64,000 bases of DNA from Nostoc flagelliforme FACHB-838 (GTDB lineage Bacteria; Cyanobacteriota; Cyanobacteriia; Cyanobacteriales; Nostocaceae), in contig NZ_JACJSI010000001.1 in NCBI RefSeq assembly GCF_014698065.1, forward strand, positions 62,001 through 126,000, written 5' to 3'. Under the pieces are notes generated by a model. That model worked only from the letters and a program-made list of their open reading frames with translations. It was not told the DNA's origin and ran no database searches. Position 1 is the first letter of the stretch. Each line of letters starts with the position of its first letter. Position numbers and translations under genes: made by a program. This document shows, in pieces, positions 30,001 through 38,491 of the stretch.

Positions 30001-31916
30001 AGTATTTATTACCTTATAGCGGCATTATTTACGCCTCTAGAGATGATGCATTGCGCGATGCGAGTGAGTCATACATTGAAGGTAATGTAAGTAGCACATC
30101 TAACTCAGAGTTACTCAGCCCGACTGATTTTAAACTTGACCCTACTCGCCGGCCAAATGGCATCCGCCTGATTAATGGGGGAACTTTAGCGAGAACTAGT
30201 ACCAATGCTTACAATGCCAAAGAAAAAGGTTTGATTTTGGTAACAAATTTACCCGTATATATCAAGGGTAACTTCAATTTGCATCGCACAAGTACAAGTA
30301 GCACCACCGAAATTGAGGAATTTACAGTTTTAGCAAGTACCGACTTCTATGGTCGCAGTACTCGCGAAGATAGGTTTGCGTGTCGTCCAGGAAGAACAGG
30401 TTGTCCTACTAATGGAGGTGACTTTTGGAGACCAGCAACAATTATTGCCGATTCCATGACCTTAGTATCTGGGTCATTTCAAGATGGTGTGCGTAGCCGA
30501 GGCGATTATGATCTGAACAATAATACTGGGATTAAAGTTGAGGATACCGCCGATACCCGAAGAATAAATCGCCTGAAAAATGGCTTTTGGGAAAATAACT
30601 TTCTTACCAGTACCTATTGGCAATCCACCGTCAGCGGTGAGATAAATTATCCCGACACGAGTTTAGGCTCTTACGCACTAAATGGGGTAACACCAATTCA
30701 AAGGAGGATTAATAACTCTACCCTTACAAGTAACCCTGGAGAGTACTTAATGGAAGTATGCACCAGGCTCCCGGTTTCTGATTGTGGCCCAGGTGACTGG
30801 TATGTTGATCCATTAACTAGCCTTAAAGCATCTGCGGTTATAGGTCAAGCCTTCAGTATCAGTACACATAAGGCTGGTACAACTGCTGTACCTGCTGCTT
30901 CAGAATATTCACGCTATGCTCGTCGGGTCGCCTTTAAACGTAATACTACTTCTAACGAATTGGAGGATCAAGGAAGTAATAAATATATACCTTTGGGTAT
31001 AGATCCAGTTGGGGATATGATCAAAGAGTTTCCTTATACTTCAGGAAATTTACCAAGACCAAGGCGAAATGCTCTCTGGTTTAGAACATCAAATGACGCA
31101 TCTGTAGCAAACTTAGGACAAGTAAGTTACGACTTTGACAAAAGACTGTACTATTACCTTCCTATTGATGGTGACGGCGATGGTAATCCCGATTTAACTG
31201 GTCAGCCGCTATTAGTCCCAGTTTTGCAGATTCATGACGCAAACAGTACCTCTGGCATCAGGGGTGATACAACAACCCAAACTGAGTTTAGAGGTAAATG
31301 GATACAACAACCCAGTGATAACACTACTATATATAATGCAACGTTTGTATTGGGTAATAGCCCCAGTAGATCAGCTGAAACCTCAGCAGGTTTCCAAAAC
31401 TTTGTACGATTTTCAGAAAACTGGGATGGTAGAACAGCCAAAATTAGTGGCAGCTTTATTCAATTGAAGCGGAGTACTTTCGCTACAGGGCCAATTTCAC
31501 CTATTTTCGCTGCAAGAGCAGCAAGCTCAGGAAACAATGCAACTCTTACCAATAATCTCAGCCTTTTTGACTATGCACTAGACACTTATCCAACCCCGAA
31601 CGGCTCAGGTCTGTTACCTTTCTACAACGCACCAACAAATAGAAGTTGGGGGTTTGATGTTGGTCTGTTGTCAGAGCAACCAGACTTGTTTGCCCAAAGG
31701 TTTACCTTACCTCCAGCAGGTCGGCCGAATGAGTACTTTAGAGAAGTTGGTCAAGATGATACCTGGGTGAAAACATTGCTCTGTGCTGGTGAAGCTAGTA
31801 ACCAGACAGGTATTGCTACAACAGGAGTGACAGTAACTTATGCAAATGCAGTTTCTAACGAATATCGCCAGGGCTGTCCATCTGCATCAATACCATCTGA
31901 CTTGCCACCGTCATAA
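27075..31916 (+). CDS. hpsA: hormogonium polysaccharide biosynthesis protein HpsA
   Basis: HpsA is the large first protein of the hps locus, needed for the polysaccharide used in hormogonium gliding. This copy has 1613 residues. The N-terminus is basic and then carries a pilin-like hydrophobic segment GFILPTVAMVTLVVVLLTTA. Most of the rest is a Ser/Thr/Asn-rich extracytoplasmic region with paired cysteines and Asp-rich, calcium-loop-like patches such as DINGDNTID and DGDGDGNPD. Residues 18-64 are repeated exactly as 65-111, so the hydrophobic segment occurs twice. The ATG has an AGGGAAG site upstream. The hpsB gene follows after 25 bp. Mechanism is not known to me; surface display by the pseudopilin machine is inference. 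Confidence 0.88.
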   Translation: MSRKRQLIKTFQKNFKQIRKQFLSAINKQLIWLLRTISGTQRRRGSVNSGFILPTVAMVTLVVVLRKQFLSAINKQLIWLLRTISGTQRRRGSVNSGFILPTVAMVTLVVVLLTTALLFRSFERSKNASNVRVNEAVLNAATPAIDRARAKIDALLKDPTLPRGTPSDTALYDAIKKDKYRLGDETRLKLAFDINGDNTIDTSSALENDETLKAAWKYAVDTDNNGKKDTFTLYGIYFRTPPRNSNGTFSRERKALEARTPPMDGSSNQNCGSASGSSSLVGNSSWYKLNSGNLGKSFFVYSVNVPITNLGSLSETEYEPYKGNKSVVALEFQQDRTRIPLSNNAVWFENDLEVIVGSTTLLLNGRIHTNANLLVGVIDSGGNITFRQVSSKTSCFYNQENGLIDVGGNVGNGSLAQNNTGTSVNVDLYQGFGNGITTDYINDTNKSTNRTGGAEIGFNDAAFNKRIAAMKTTASGLCTTCYAAATTTGSALKTAVNASGYPSDVKTNVTAKVLDTDDGNTAKNILSDEIEIYLRNRTRRVPFTEVSDATGGDQTASYTAITASLEPQQTWREPVNASNQFTGATATTLTTSQLEATYPDLQKKEGVQTKLGDRILVGNNLPALWLKGTEYVGSEANQLISSGGSAVNWTRPTGSDAQQRWRNTQIQAVTDLGLSDRNGFWEENATVNPVNDLDSVGGVRIVTGAGIYVDGAGSVPNLITGPFYPRDNITLGSFLKAPYLSNTPPTVDTTIVWPDTMPMSTPANGRSGDLKMRATAVYHYKVDYGVDQEPIACVSSYYDPSTADTAKNKVNQNVGYGVDPLNGRSNNGVVYNYPANGRTTYFTINKTRLQRQANLKFPNGRWVNKPLQDALTKIGTATTVPSTGLQLADYSAIDTALCAISIFSSPTSFVTTPTNQPQHGAIKEASFLDAREAKQISASSTSSTYDLDLEQRQPLEVRVTDIDLGSLASTAITANEYLLPYSGIIYASRDDALRDASESYIEGNVSSTSNSELLSPTDFKLDPTRRPNGIRLINGGTLARTSTNAYNAKEKGLILVTNLPVYIKGNFNLHRTSTSSTTEIEEFTVLASTDFYGRSTREDRFACRPGRTGCPTNGGDFWRPATIIADSMTLVSGSFQDGVRSRGDYDLNNNTGIKVEDTADTRRINRLKNGFWENNFLTSTYWQSTVSGEINYPDTSLGSYALNGVTPIQRRINNSTLTSNPGEYLMEVCTRLPVSDCGPGDWYVDPLTSLKASAVIGQAFSISTHKAGTTAVPAASEYSRYARRVAFKRNTTSNELEDQGSNKYIPLGIDPVGDMIKEFPYTSGNLPRPRRNALWFRTSNDASVANLGQVSYDFDKRLYYYLPIDGDGDGNPDLTGQPLLVPVLQIHDANSTSGIRGDTTTQTEFRGKWIQQPSDNTTIYNATFVLGNSPSRSAETSAGFQNFVRFSENWDGRTAKISGSFIQLKRSTFATGPISPIFAARAASSGNNATLTNNLSLFDYALDTYPTPNGSGLLPFYNAPTNRSWGFDVGLLSEQPDLFAQRFTLPPAGRPNEYFREVGQDDTWVKTLLCAGEASNQTGIATTGVTVTYANAVSNEYRQGCPSASIPSDLPPS
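27127..27409. repeat. perfect 141-bp in-frame tandem duplication in hpsA
   Basis: Bases 27127-27268 and 27268-27409 are identical (period 141, sharing one T). The period is 47 codons, so the frame is kept. The repeated unit covers a basic/aromatic stretch (RKQFLSAINKQLIWLLRT) and most of the pilin-like hydrophobic segment. Confidence 0.97.
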
Positions 31917-31941
31917 ATGCTGTAAATATTGGTAAATTGCG

Positions 31942-32679
31942 ATGTTGATAAGGAAACAAGTTAAGAAACAAACATTACAGACAGCAGAAGTGGGCAAGAT
32001 ACATCTGTCTTACCTACGAAACAGGCAAGGGGGTTTCACTATTATTGAATCTTTGGTAGCGATACTTGTAGTTAGCATTTTCCTGTTAGCGATCGCCCCA
32101 GTTCTTTCCCTGTCAGTAGCAACCCGTGTACAATCCAAACGAATAGAATTAGCTACTCAAGCTGCCAGATCATACATTGATGGGGTGAAGACTAAGAAAA
32201 TTTTGGCCCCATCTGGGCCAACCACCGCTACCACCCTAACAGCAACTAGCGCCCCTACAGCGACGGGAACACTCACCTGTGCTACAACTTCAACCCCTAC
32301 AACTACAACCCCTGTAGAGTCTAAATTCTGCTCAACTCCAACACCCCCAACAGGCACATCTTTATACTGCATAGATTTTGATGGCAGTGGTACCTGTGAA
32401 AAGACCAGTGTTACAGATATGGTTGTACAGGGTTTTCGTCCAAATAACAACCTTTCCACCGCAGGATACGCTTTAGGAGTGCGGGTTTACAGGGCTGATG
32501 CTTTTAACGACAGTATAGCTTTACTCACAAGTAATTCTTTACCCAATAATAAACAAGCTACTTTCACTGGAGGTGTCGGTCAGCGCAAAATACCTTTAGT
32601 AGAGATGACAACAGATATCAACGACACTGAGCCTAAATACAGCGACCTTTGTGCCCGCTACACAGGTGGTTGTAATTGA
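31942..32679 (+). CDS. hpsB: pseudopilin HpsB
   Basis: This 245-residue protein has a type IV prepilin signal: a basic leader, then G31/F32 with GFTIIESLVAILVVSIF, where Glu36 is the conserved +5 residue. A prepilin peptidase would cut after G31. The C-terminal part is Thr/Pro-rich and then globular with cysteines. Pseudopilins form short filaments of type II secretion/type IV pilus-like machines. The position right behind hpsA gives the name. A minor-pilin (PulI/PulJ-like) role is inferred. Confidence 0.85.
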   Translation: MLIRKQVKKQTLQTAEVGKIHLSYLRNRQGGFTIIESLVAILVVSIFLLAIAPVLSLSVATRVQSKRIELATQAARSYIDGVKTKKILAPSGPTTATTLTATSAPTATGTLTCATTSTPTTTTPVESKFCSTPTPPTGTSLYCIDFDGSGTCEKTSVTDMVVQGFRPNNNLSTAGYALGVRVYRADAFNDSIALLTSNSLPNNKQATFTGGVGQRKIPLVEMTTDINDTEPKYSDLCARYTGGCN

Positions 32680-32806
32680 ATTTTAATTAGACTTCTTGCA
32701 AAACTTCTAATTTTACACTCTTTCTCTGCACCTCTGTGTGAGGCAAACAACTATTTATGCAAGAAGTTTATTCTTAAATTTTTGTCAATAAAAGGGAAAC
32801 GACAGC

Positions 32807-33799
32807 ATGATAGGCTCACTGAAATTTATCCTAAATACTCAATTAAAACGCTCTGGAATAAATAAGACAATTAGCGGCTTTACCCTGATTGATCTGCTAG
32901 TAGCTATGGTAATGGCAGTATTAATCATAACGCCTTTAATGGCTTTTATGATTAATATTCTAGAAGGCGATCGCAAAGAACAAGCCAAGGCAACTTCTGA
33001 GCAAGAAATCCAAGCAGCATTAGATTATATCGCTCGTGACTTACAGCAAGCTGTTTACATCTATGATGCTGATGGTACTACTAGAAACACAAATACTACT
33101 ACTATTACTAGTTCAGGCATTGCAAACCAAATACCACCACTCAAATCTGCACCTAACTGTAACCCTACTACTGGCAGTAGTCCGAGTGTTTGCACACCAA
33201 TCCTTGTTTTTTGGAAACGTGAACTTATAGCTGATAGCGTTGGGATTAGTGGCACCAGTCAGACTGGTACAAATGCAGATGATGGCTTTGCTTATTCATT
33301 GGTAGCATACTACTTAATCACAAATCCAAATCAGACCACCAACTCTACCTGGTCTAAAGAAGCACGAATTGGCAGGTTTCAACTTCGAGGCGCGGTGAAT
33401 GCAGCTAATGTTAATACAACAGTAAGTACAGATGATAGTGGATTTAGTACACTACCACTAAATAAGACTGGTGCTTCGCTCAAAGAAAAGATGAATCAAT
33501 GGCAGGCTGCATCAGGCACTTATGCTCAACGTGTAGAAACTTTGATTGATTACGTTAGCACCACTGCACCACCTAGCGCTAGCGCTGCACCTTGCTCTAG
33601 TCCAAAACTTGTAGGCAGCCAAACAAGTGGATTTTTTGCTTGTGTCGATGCCACTGAAGTCTTAGCACAGGTGTACATCAGAGGCAATGCACTTGCTCGT
33701 CTGCAAAATAATAACTTAGCTTCCACTGATAACTTAAAAAGTTATTTTCCAAGTTCGAGCATTCGAGTGCAAGGACGCGGATTTTTATTTACTAAATAA
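32807..33799 (+). CDS. hpsC: pseudopilin HpsC
   Basis: This is a 330-residue prepilin-like protein. The cleavage motif SGFTLIDLLVAMVMAV has G24 as the residue before the cut and Asp29 at +5 in place of the usual Glu, a known tolerated variant. The following IARDLQQAVYIYD segment is typical of the larger PulJ/GspJ-type minor pseudopilins. The ATG at 32807 follows a GGGAAACGACAGC leader. It sits 127 bp after hpsB. Confidence 0.85.
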   Translation: MIGSLKFILNTQLKRSGINKTISGFTLIDLLVAMVMAVLIITPLMAFMINILEGDRKEQAKATSEQEIQAALDYIARDLQQAVYIYDADGTTRNTNTTTITSSGIANQIPPLKSAPNCNPTTGSSPSVCTPILVFWKRELIADSVGISGTSQTGTNADDGFAYSLVAYYLITNPNQTTNSTWSKEARIGRFQLRGAVNAANVNTTVSTDDSGFSTLPLNKTGASLKEKMNQWQAASGTYAQRVETLIDYVSTTAPPSASAAPCSSPKLVGSQTSGFFACVDATEVLAQVYIRGNALARLQNNNLASTDNLKSYFPSSSIRVQGRGFLFTK

Positions 33800-33827
33800 C
33801 CTCTTGCTAATAAATCAAAGGTATTGT

Positions 33828-34544
33828 ATGCATGGCGCAGCTTTATTGAGTATAAATAAAATTCCTAAACAATTTTTAGTAGAAACACCGAAGCAAGCAT
33901 CTTTGGCAAACAAACTTCGCAACACATCTGCATACTTCAATAAGGATGCTGGTTTTAGCCTGATAGAATTAATAGTAGTAATGCTCATGGTAGGAATTTT
34001 ATCAGCGATCGCAGCTCCTAGTTGGGTTGCCTTTGTAAATCGACAGCAGATAAATAAGGCTAACGACGCTGTGTTAGGCGCACTGCAAGAAGCACAGCGC
34101 CAAGCTAAAAACAAAAAACTTAGCTACACTGCCAGTTTTCAGAAAAATACCACAACCCAAAATGTAGAGGTTGCTATTTATCGTACCGATGCTGGAACCC
34201 CTATATGGAAAACTTTAGGGGCGGATGTAGGGCTTAACTCTAATAAATTGCTGCTAGGTACAAATCTTAGTGGTGAAAACACTGCCAATTCTACAACTAA
34301 TTCTCCTGTATCTTATCTTACCCCAAGTACACCAGTAAAAATTACCTTTGACTATATTGGGGCTTTACCAACTGCAAATTTTGGAACAGCTATACCCCCT
34401 TCGACAGAGACACCTGGATTAAAAATAGTGGTAGCATTACCTAGTTCGGCAAATTCAACATTGCCTAATAGCGTAAAACGATGTGTCATTGTAAAAACTC
34501 TCTTAGGCTCAATGCTCACAGCAAAAGATGATAAATGTAGTTAG
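33828..34544 (+). CDS. hpsD: pseudopilin HpsD
   Basis: The prepilin signal is AGFSLIELIVVMLMVGILSAIA, with the cut after G42 and Glu at +5 when read from the ATG at 33828. That ATG has an AAAGG site 6 bases upstream and is preferred to the TTG at 33804. The protein has 239 residues. Downstream the APSWVAFVNRQQINKANDAV pattern marks a GspH-type pseudopilin. It closely resembles the later hpsH gene (shared SWVAFV/NWVAFV and AQRQA-K patterns), suggesting they are duplicates. Confidence 0.83.
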   Translation: MHGAALLSINKIPKQFLVETPKQASLANKLRNTSAYFNKDAGFSLIELIVVMLMVGILSAIAAPSWVAFVNRQQINKANDAVLGALQEAQRQAKNKKLSYTASFQKNTTTQNVEVAIYRTDAGTPIWKTLGADVGLNSNKLLLGTNLSGENTANSTTNSPVSYLTPSTPVKITFDYIGALPTANFGTAIPPSTETPGLKIVVALPSSANSTLPNSVKRCVIVKTLLGSMLTAKDDKCS

Positions 34545-34740
34545 ATACTTTATGCAGCAATTTTCATTCAAAAATACGCAATAATACTGTACATAAAACT
34601 GCACGTTGATAGCAAAATTGAAATATCGGGTGCAGTTTTAATCTTTGATATATCTAAGAGCCAGTAATAAATTAGACCATTGGCTGAACATATAAATAAA
34701 AAACGTCGTAATCAAAATATCAAAATGCAGCTTTTGTTAA

Positions 34741-35709
34741 ATGAATGAAAACCTTGATATTACTGTAGCTATCCCAACTTATAACGGTGAAAGTCGTTTA
34801 CCTGAACTACTAGAACGACTGCAAAACCAACTTCACACGGAAAATTTATCTTGGGAAATTATAGTTATAGACAACAACAGCACTGATAATACAGCTAAAG
34901 TTGTTCAAAATTATCAAAATAATTGGCAGTGTCCTTATCCCTTAAAGTATTGCTTTGAAGCAGAACAAGGCGCAGCTTATGCCCGAAAAAAGGCAATTGC
35001 AGAAGCTAAAGGTAAATTCATAGGTTTTTTAGATGATGACAACTACCCAGCATCAAATTGGGTATCAGCAGCTTATGCTTTTGGTGAAAAATATCCTCAG
35101 GCGGGAGCTTATGGCAGCCAAATTCATCCTGACTGGGAAGTAGAACCACCAGAAAACTTTCAGCGAATTGCTCCATTCTTGGCAATTACAGAGCGGGGTA
35201 ATTTGCCGTTATTATATGAAACAGCGAAAAAATTACTCCCTCCTTCTGCCGGACTTGTTGTCCGTAGGCAAGTCTGGTTAGAAAATGTACCAGATAATCC
35301 TATTTTAACTGGTAGAGCTAAAGGCAATATGCTTACTAGTGAAGACTTAGAAATGTTGTCTTATATTCAAAAATCAGGATGGGAAATTTGGTATAACCCA
35401 GAAATGGAAGTTTTTCACAAAATTCCAGAGTTCCGTTTACAAAAAGATTATTTGATTCCCTTTTTTAAAGGTATTGGACTTAGCCGCTATGTAACTAGAA
35501 TGATTAATGTTAAACATATATATAGACCAATTGCTCTTTTAGTCTATATGGTAAATGACCTGCGTAAAATTATTTTGCACTTCTTCAAATATGGAACTAG
35601 ATTGAAAACTGATTTAGTAGCTGCTTGCGAAATGCAACTGTTTTTAAGCAGTTTAATTAGTCCTTTTTATCTTTGGAATAATGGGTATTTAACTAAAAAA
35701 CACAATTAA
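34741..35709 (+). CDS. hpsE: family 2 glycosyltransferase HpsE
   Basis: This 322-residue GT-A fold glycosyltransferase should add sugars to the hormogonium polysaccharide or its lipid carrier. The N-terminal nucleotide-binding motif is VAIPTYNGESRLPELLERL, followed by IDNNSTDNT and the metal-binding FLDDDNYPAS near residue 97. A C-terminal hydrophobic or amphipathic region may contact the membrane. It is clearly paralogous to the next gene. A 196-bp AT-rich gap separates it from hpsD, room for a secondary promoter. Confidence 0.85.
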   Translation: MNENLDITVAIPTYNGESRLPELLERLQNQLHTENLSWEIIVIDNNSTDNTAKVVQNYQNNWQCPYPLKYCFEAEQGAAYARKKAIAEAKGKFIGFLDDDNYPASNWVSAAYAFGEKYPQAGAYGSQIHPDWEVEPPENFQRIAPFLAITERGNLPLLYETAKKLLPPSAGLVVRRQVWLENVPDNPILTGRAKGNMLTSEDLEMLSYIQKSGWEIWYNPEMEVFHKIPEFRLQKDYLIPFFKGIGLSRYVTRMINVKHIYRPIALLVYMVNDLRKIILHFFKYGTRLKTDLVAACEMQLFLSSLISPFYLWNNGYLTKKHN

Positions 35710-35721
35710 AAAATAATATAT

Positions 35722-36789
35722 ATGGAAAAATATGGACTTGAAAAAATAGATTTTACTATAGCTATTCCTACATATAATGGAGCAAAACGTTTGCCCAAAG
35801 TTTTAGATTTGCTCCTGAATCAGGCAAAGGTAGAAAATCTAAATTGGGAAATTATTATTATTGACAATAATAGTAAAGATGAGACGAAGAAAGTAACTGA
35901 TGATTACCAAAGAAACTGGAATCAAAACTTCTCATTGAGGTACTTTCAGGAAAAACGACAGGGAATAGCTTTTGCCAGAATACGAGCTATCAATGAAGCT
36001 AGAGGTGAGTTTATTGCATTCATAGATGATGATAATCTAGCATCATCTGATTGGGTTTTCCAAGCTTATACTTTTGGCAAAGAACATCCTCAAGCTGGTG
36101 CCTGGAGTGGTCAAATCCACGGTGATTTTGAAGTAAAACCCCCAGAAGAGTTTACAAAAATTCAAGCCTTTTTAGCCATTAGGGAACACGGACTACAACC
36201 ATATTTATTTGATGCAGATAATTTAAGACTTCCTCCAGGTGCTGCATTGGTAGTTCGTAAGCAAGCTTGGTGTGAAAGTGTTCCTGAAGAATTAGTTTTT
36301 AAGGGTAGACTGAGTAAATTGATGGTTGGTGGCGATGATACAGAAGCTCTCTTATATTTGCACAAAGCAGGTTGGGAAATCTGGTATAATCCTGCGATGC
36401 ATATCAATCATCAAATTCCATATTGGCGGTTAGAAAAAGATTATTTACTAGTGCTAGCGCGTGGATGTGGTCTGTGTATTTTCCAATTACGTTTGATTAA
36501 TGCTAAAAACTGGCAAAAACCAATAGTTTTAGTCAAAACTATCTTGGGAAATTTACACCGAGTATTACAACATCTTATTAAGTATAGAGGTCAATTAAAT
36601 ACTAATTTAATTGTACTTTTTGAAATTAATTTTTATTTGGCTAGTATGATAAGTCCTTTTTATTCTCTTAAATGGAAGTTAAACAGAATTTTAGGAAATA
36701 CAACAAGGGAGCATCCACTTTTGGAAGAAACACCGGGCGATTGGAAATCACGGCTACACAGACTAAGCCTGCCTGCGCGGGTTTTATAG
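35722..36789 (+). CDS. hpsF: family 2 glycosyltransferase HpsF, C-terminus altered by a MITE
   Basis: The protein has 355 residues with the GT2 pattern: FTIAIPTYNGAKRLPKVLDLL, IIDNNSKDETKK and the FIDDDNLASS metal motif. It aligns along its length with HpsE. The last residues from codon 329 (EHPLLEETPGDWKSRLHRLS...) are encoded by the miniature element at 36707-36862. Without the insertion the frame would end ...GNTTR-stop, with the stop overlapping the hpsG start. The catalytic part is untouched, so the enzyme is probably active, but with a foreign tail of about 27 residues. Confidence 0.85.
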   Translation: MEKYGLEKIDFTIAIPTYNGAKRLPKVLDLLLNQAKVENLNWEIIIIDNNSKDETKKVTDDYQRNWNQNFSLRYFQEKRQGIAFARIRAINEARGEFIAFIDDDNLASSDWVFQAYTFGKEHPQAGAWSGQIHGDFEVKPPEEFTKIQAFLAIREHGLQPYLFDADNLRLPPGAALVVRKQAWCESVPEELVFKGRLSKLMVGGDDTEALLYLHKAGWEIWYNPAMHINHQIPYWRLEKDYLLVLARGCGLCIFQLRLINAKNWQKPIVLVKTILGNLHRVLQHLIKYRGQLNTNLIVLFEINFYLASMISPFYSLKWKLNRILGNTTREHPLLEETPGDWKSRLHRLSLPARVL

Positions 36790-36862
36790 AGTCTACGCAG
36801 GTGGACTTCGTATAGCCCCAGACTTTTAGTCTGAGGGCGATCTACTAAAAGTGGATGCTCCC
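36707..36862. mobile_element. 156-bp MITE with 16-bp TIRs and 8-bp target duplication
   Basis: The left end GGGAGCATCCACTTTT (36707-36722) and right end AAAAGTGGATGCTCCC (36847-36862) are perfect inverted repeats. TACAACAA occurs directly before (36699-36706) and directly after (36863-36870) the element, as expected of a target-site duplication. There is no transposase. It carries the hpsF stop codon and the alternative upstream GTG of hpsG. Confidence 0.88.
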
Positions 36863-36871
36863 TACAACAAG

Positions 36872-37927
36872 ATGATTAAATCAATTTTGGATGTAACAAT
36901 GATTTCTGTAATTATCCCAGCTTACAATAGCGAAAAAACCATTAAAGAAACAATCCAATCTGTTTTGAATCAAACTTTTGCTAACTTTGAATTAATTATA
37001 ATAAATGATGGTTCGCAAGATTCAACGTTAGATATTATCACACAAATTGAAGACCCTCGAATAAAAGTATTCTCTTATGGTAACGCTGGCGGCAATGTTA
37101 GTCGTAACCGAGGGCTAAACCATGCAGTCGGAGAATTTGTTAGTTTCTTAGATGCAGATGATGTTTGGACACCGAATAAACTTGAATTTCAATTAAAAGC
37201 TCTGCAAGAAAATCCGACTGCAAAAGTTGCTTACAGTTGGACTGATTATATTGATGTGAATGGTAAATTTGTATTTTCAGGTAAGCGCATTAATCTAAAT
37301 GCAAATATTTATGAAACTTTATTGCTAAGTAACTTTCTAGAGAATGGCTCTAATCCCTTAATTTGTAGAGAAGCTTTAATTACATTAGGTGGGTTTGATG
37401 AATCTCTAACTGCTGCTCAGGATTGGGATATGTGGCTACGATTAGCTTCTAAGTTTGATTTTATATGTGTACCATCTGTACAAATCTTATATCGCATAAG
37501 TGCTAATTCACTTTCTTGCAATCTTGTCAGACAAGAAAAAGCCTGCTTGCGTGTGCTTGAGACAGCTTACAAGGAAAGACCTTCAACAGTTAAGGATAGT
37601 TGGAATATAAGCCTAGCAAATTTATACAAATACTTGACCTGTAAAGCTCTACAAACGCCGTTTAATCGACCAAAAGGTTTGGCATCGGCTAGATTTCTGT
37701 GGAAGTATTTTCTTAACGACCCTTCAAGACTTGAGAACATAAATTTCACTTTAAAATTGTTATTGAAAAGTGTCATAATTTTTACCTTGCCCACCTTACT
37801 CTACAGTATTATTAATCGTCGCGAAGTAATAAGCCAAGAAACGGAAGGATTGCTCAATATCTGGGGAACTGAAAATAGCACAGAAAGCAAAAATGGGTAT
37901 CCAGGTGCATTTACGATCTCTAATTAA
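36872..37927 (+). CDS. hpsG: family 2 glycosyltransferase HpsG
   Basis: This GT2 enzyme has the motif ISVIIPAYNSEKTIKETIQSVL, then IINDGSQDSTLDI and the FLDADDVWTP metal site, and a C-terminal hydrophobic segment near residues 300-320. Three starts are possible. GTG 36851 lies inside the MITE arm. ATG 36872 (MIKSILDVT) is the ancestral start, which overlapped the old hpsF stop as ATGA. ATG 36899 begins exactly at the fold (MISVIIPAYN). I give 36872 because the reconstruction supports it. It overlaps hpsH by 35 bp. Confidence 0.83.
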   Translation: MIKSILDVTMISVIIPAYNSEKTIKETIQSVLNQTFANFELIIINDGSQDSTLDIITQIEDPRIKVFSYGNAGGNVSRNRGLNHAVGEFVSFLDADDVWTPNKLEFQLKALQENPTAKVAYSWTDYIDVNGKFVFSGKRINLNANIYETLLLSNFLENGSNPLICREALITLGGFDESLTAAQDWDMWLRLASKFDFICVPSVQILYRISANSLSCNLVRQEKACLRVLETAYKERPSTVKDSWNISLANLYKYLTCKALQTPFNRPKGLASARFLWKYFLNDPSRLENINFTLKLLLKSVIIFTLPTLLYSIINRREVISQETEGLLNIWGTENSTESKNGYPGAFTISN

Positions 37928-38459
37928 TGCAAACAATCTCTGCAATAAGCACTCTAACAGTGGTTTTACTTTACCAGAGATGTTAGTAATTGTTGTATTA
38001 GTTGGTATATTAGCTACATTGGCAATACCCAATTGGGTGGCTTTTGTGGACACTCGTCGTCTAAACACTGCCCAAAACGAGATTTATTATGCGATACGCC
38101 AAGCCCAAAGGCAAGCTACCAAAGAAAAATTGACTTGGCAAGCCAGCTTTCGTGAACAAAACGGTATTCTTCAATGGGCAGTTCATCCTGTTACAGTAAA
38201 CCCATCTAGCGCTAACTGGAATAACTTAGATGCCAATGTACGCTTAGATTCAGAAACGACCTTACAAATTTCCAATGGTGTTAGGCAAATTAAATTTAAT
38301 TACAAAGGTAATATTGTTTCGTTACCACGAAGCATAACTATTTCTAGTAAGTATGGTGGTAAAGTTAAGCGTTGTGTCTACATCTCTACAATTTTAGGAG
38401 CAATGCGAACGGCAAAAGAGCGACCTAGAACTAATAATGAGGGTGATTATTGCTATTAA
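37893..38459 (+). CDS. hpsH: pseudopilin HpsH
   Basis: This 188-residue GspH-like pseudopilin has the prepilin motif SGFTLPEMLVIVVLVGILATLA, cut after G24 with Glu at +5. NWVAFVDTRRLNTAQNEIYYAIRQAQRQA follows the pattern of HpsD. Its ATG is inside the end of hpsG, so the two are likely translationally coupled. Placing a fourth pseudopilin between glycosyltransferases argues that secretion and synthesis parts are one system. The letter H is assigned from gene order. Confidence 0.8.
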   Translation: MGIQVHLRSLINANNLCNKHSNSGFTLPEMLVIVVLVGILATLAIPNWVAFVDTRRLNTAQNEIYYAIRQAQRQATKEKLTWQASFREQNGILQWAVHPVTVNPSSANWNNLDANVRLDSETTLQISNGVRQIKFNYKGNIVSLPRSITISSKYGGKVKRCVYISTILGAMRTAKERPRTNNEGDYCY

Positions 38460-38491
38460 GATATTATTAGTTTATTCAAACAAGGTATTGC

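Noticed and set aside
36851..36871. GTG start of hpsG within the MITE arm
   Set aside because: The excision reconstruction shows the ancestral ATG at 36872, and the GTG belongs to the inserted element.
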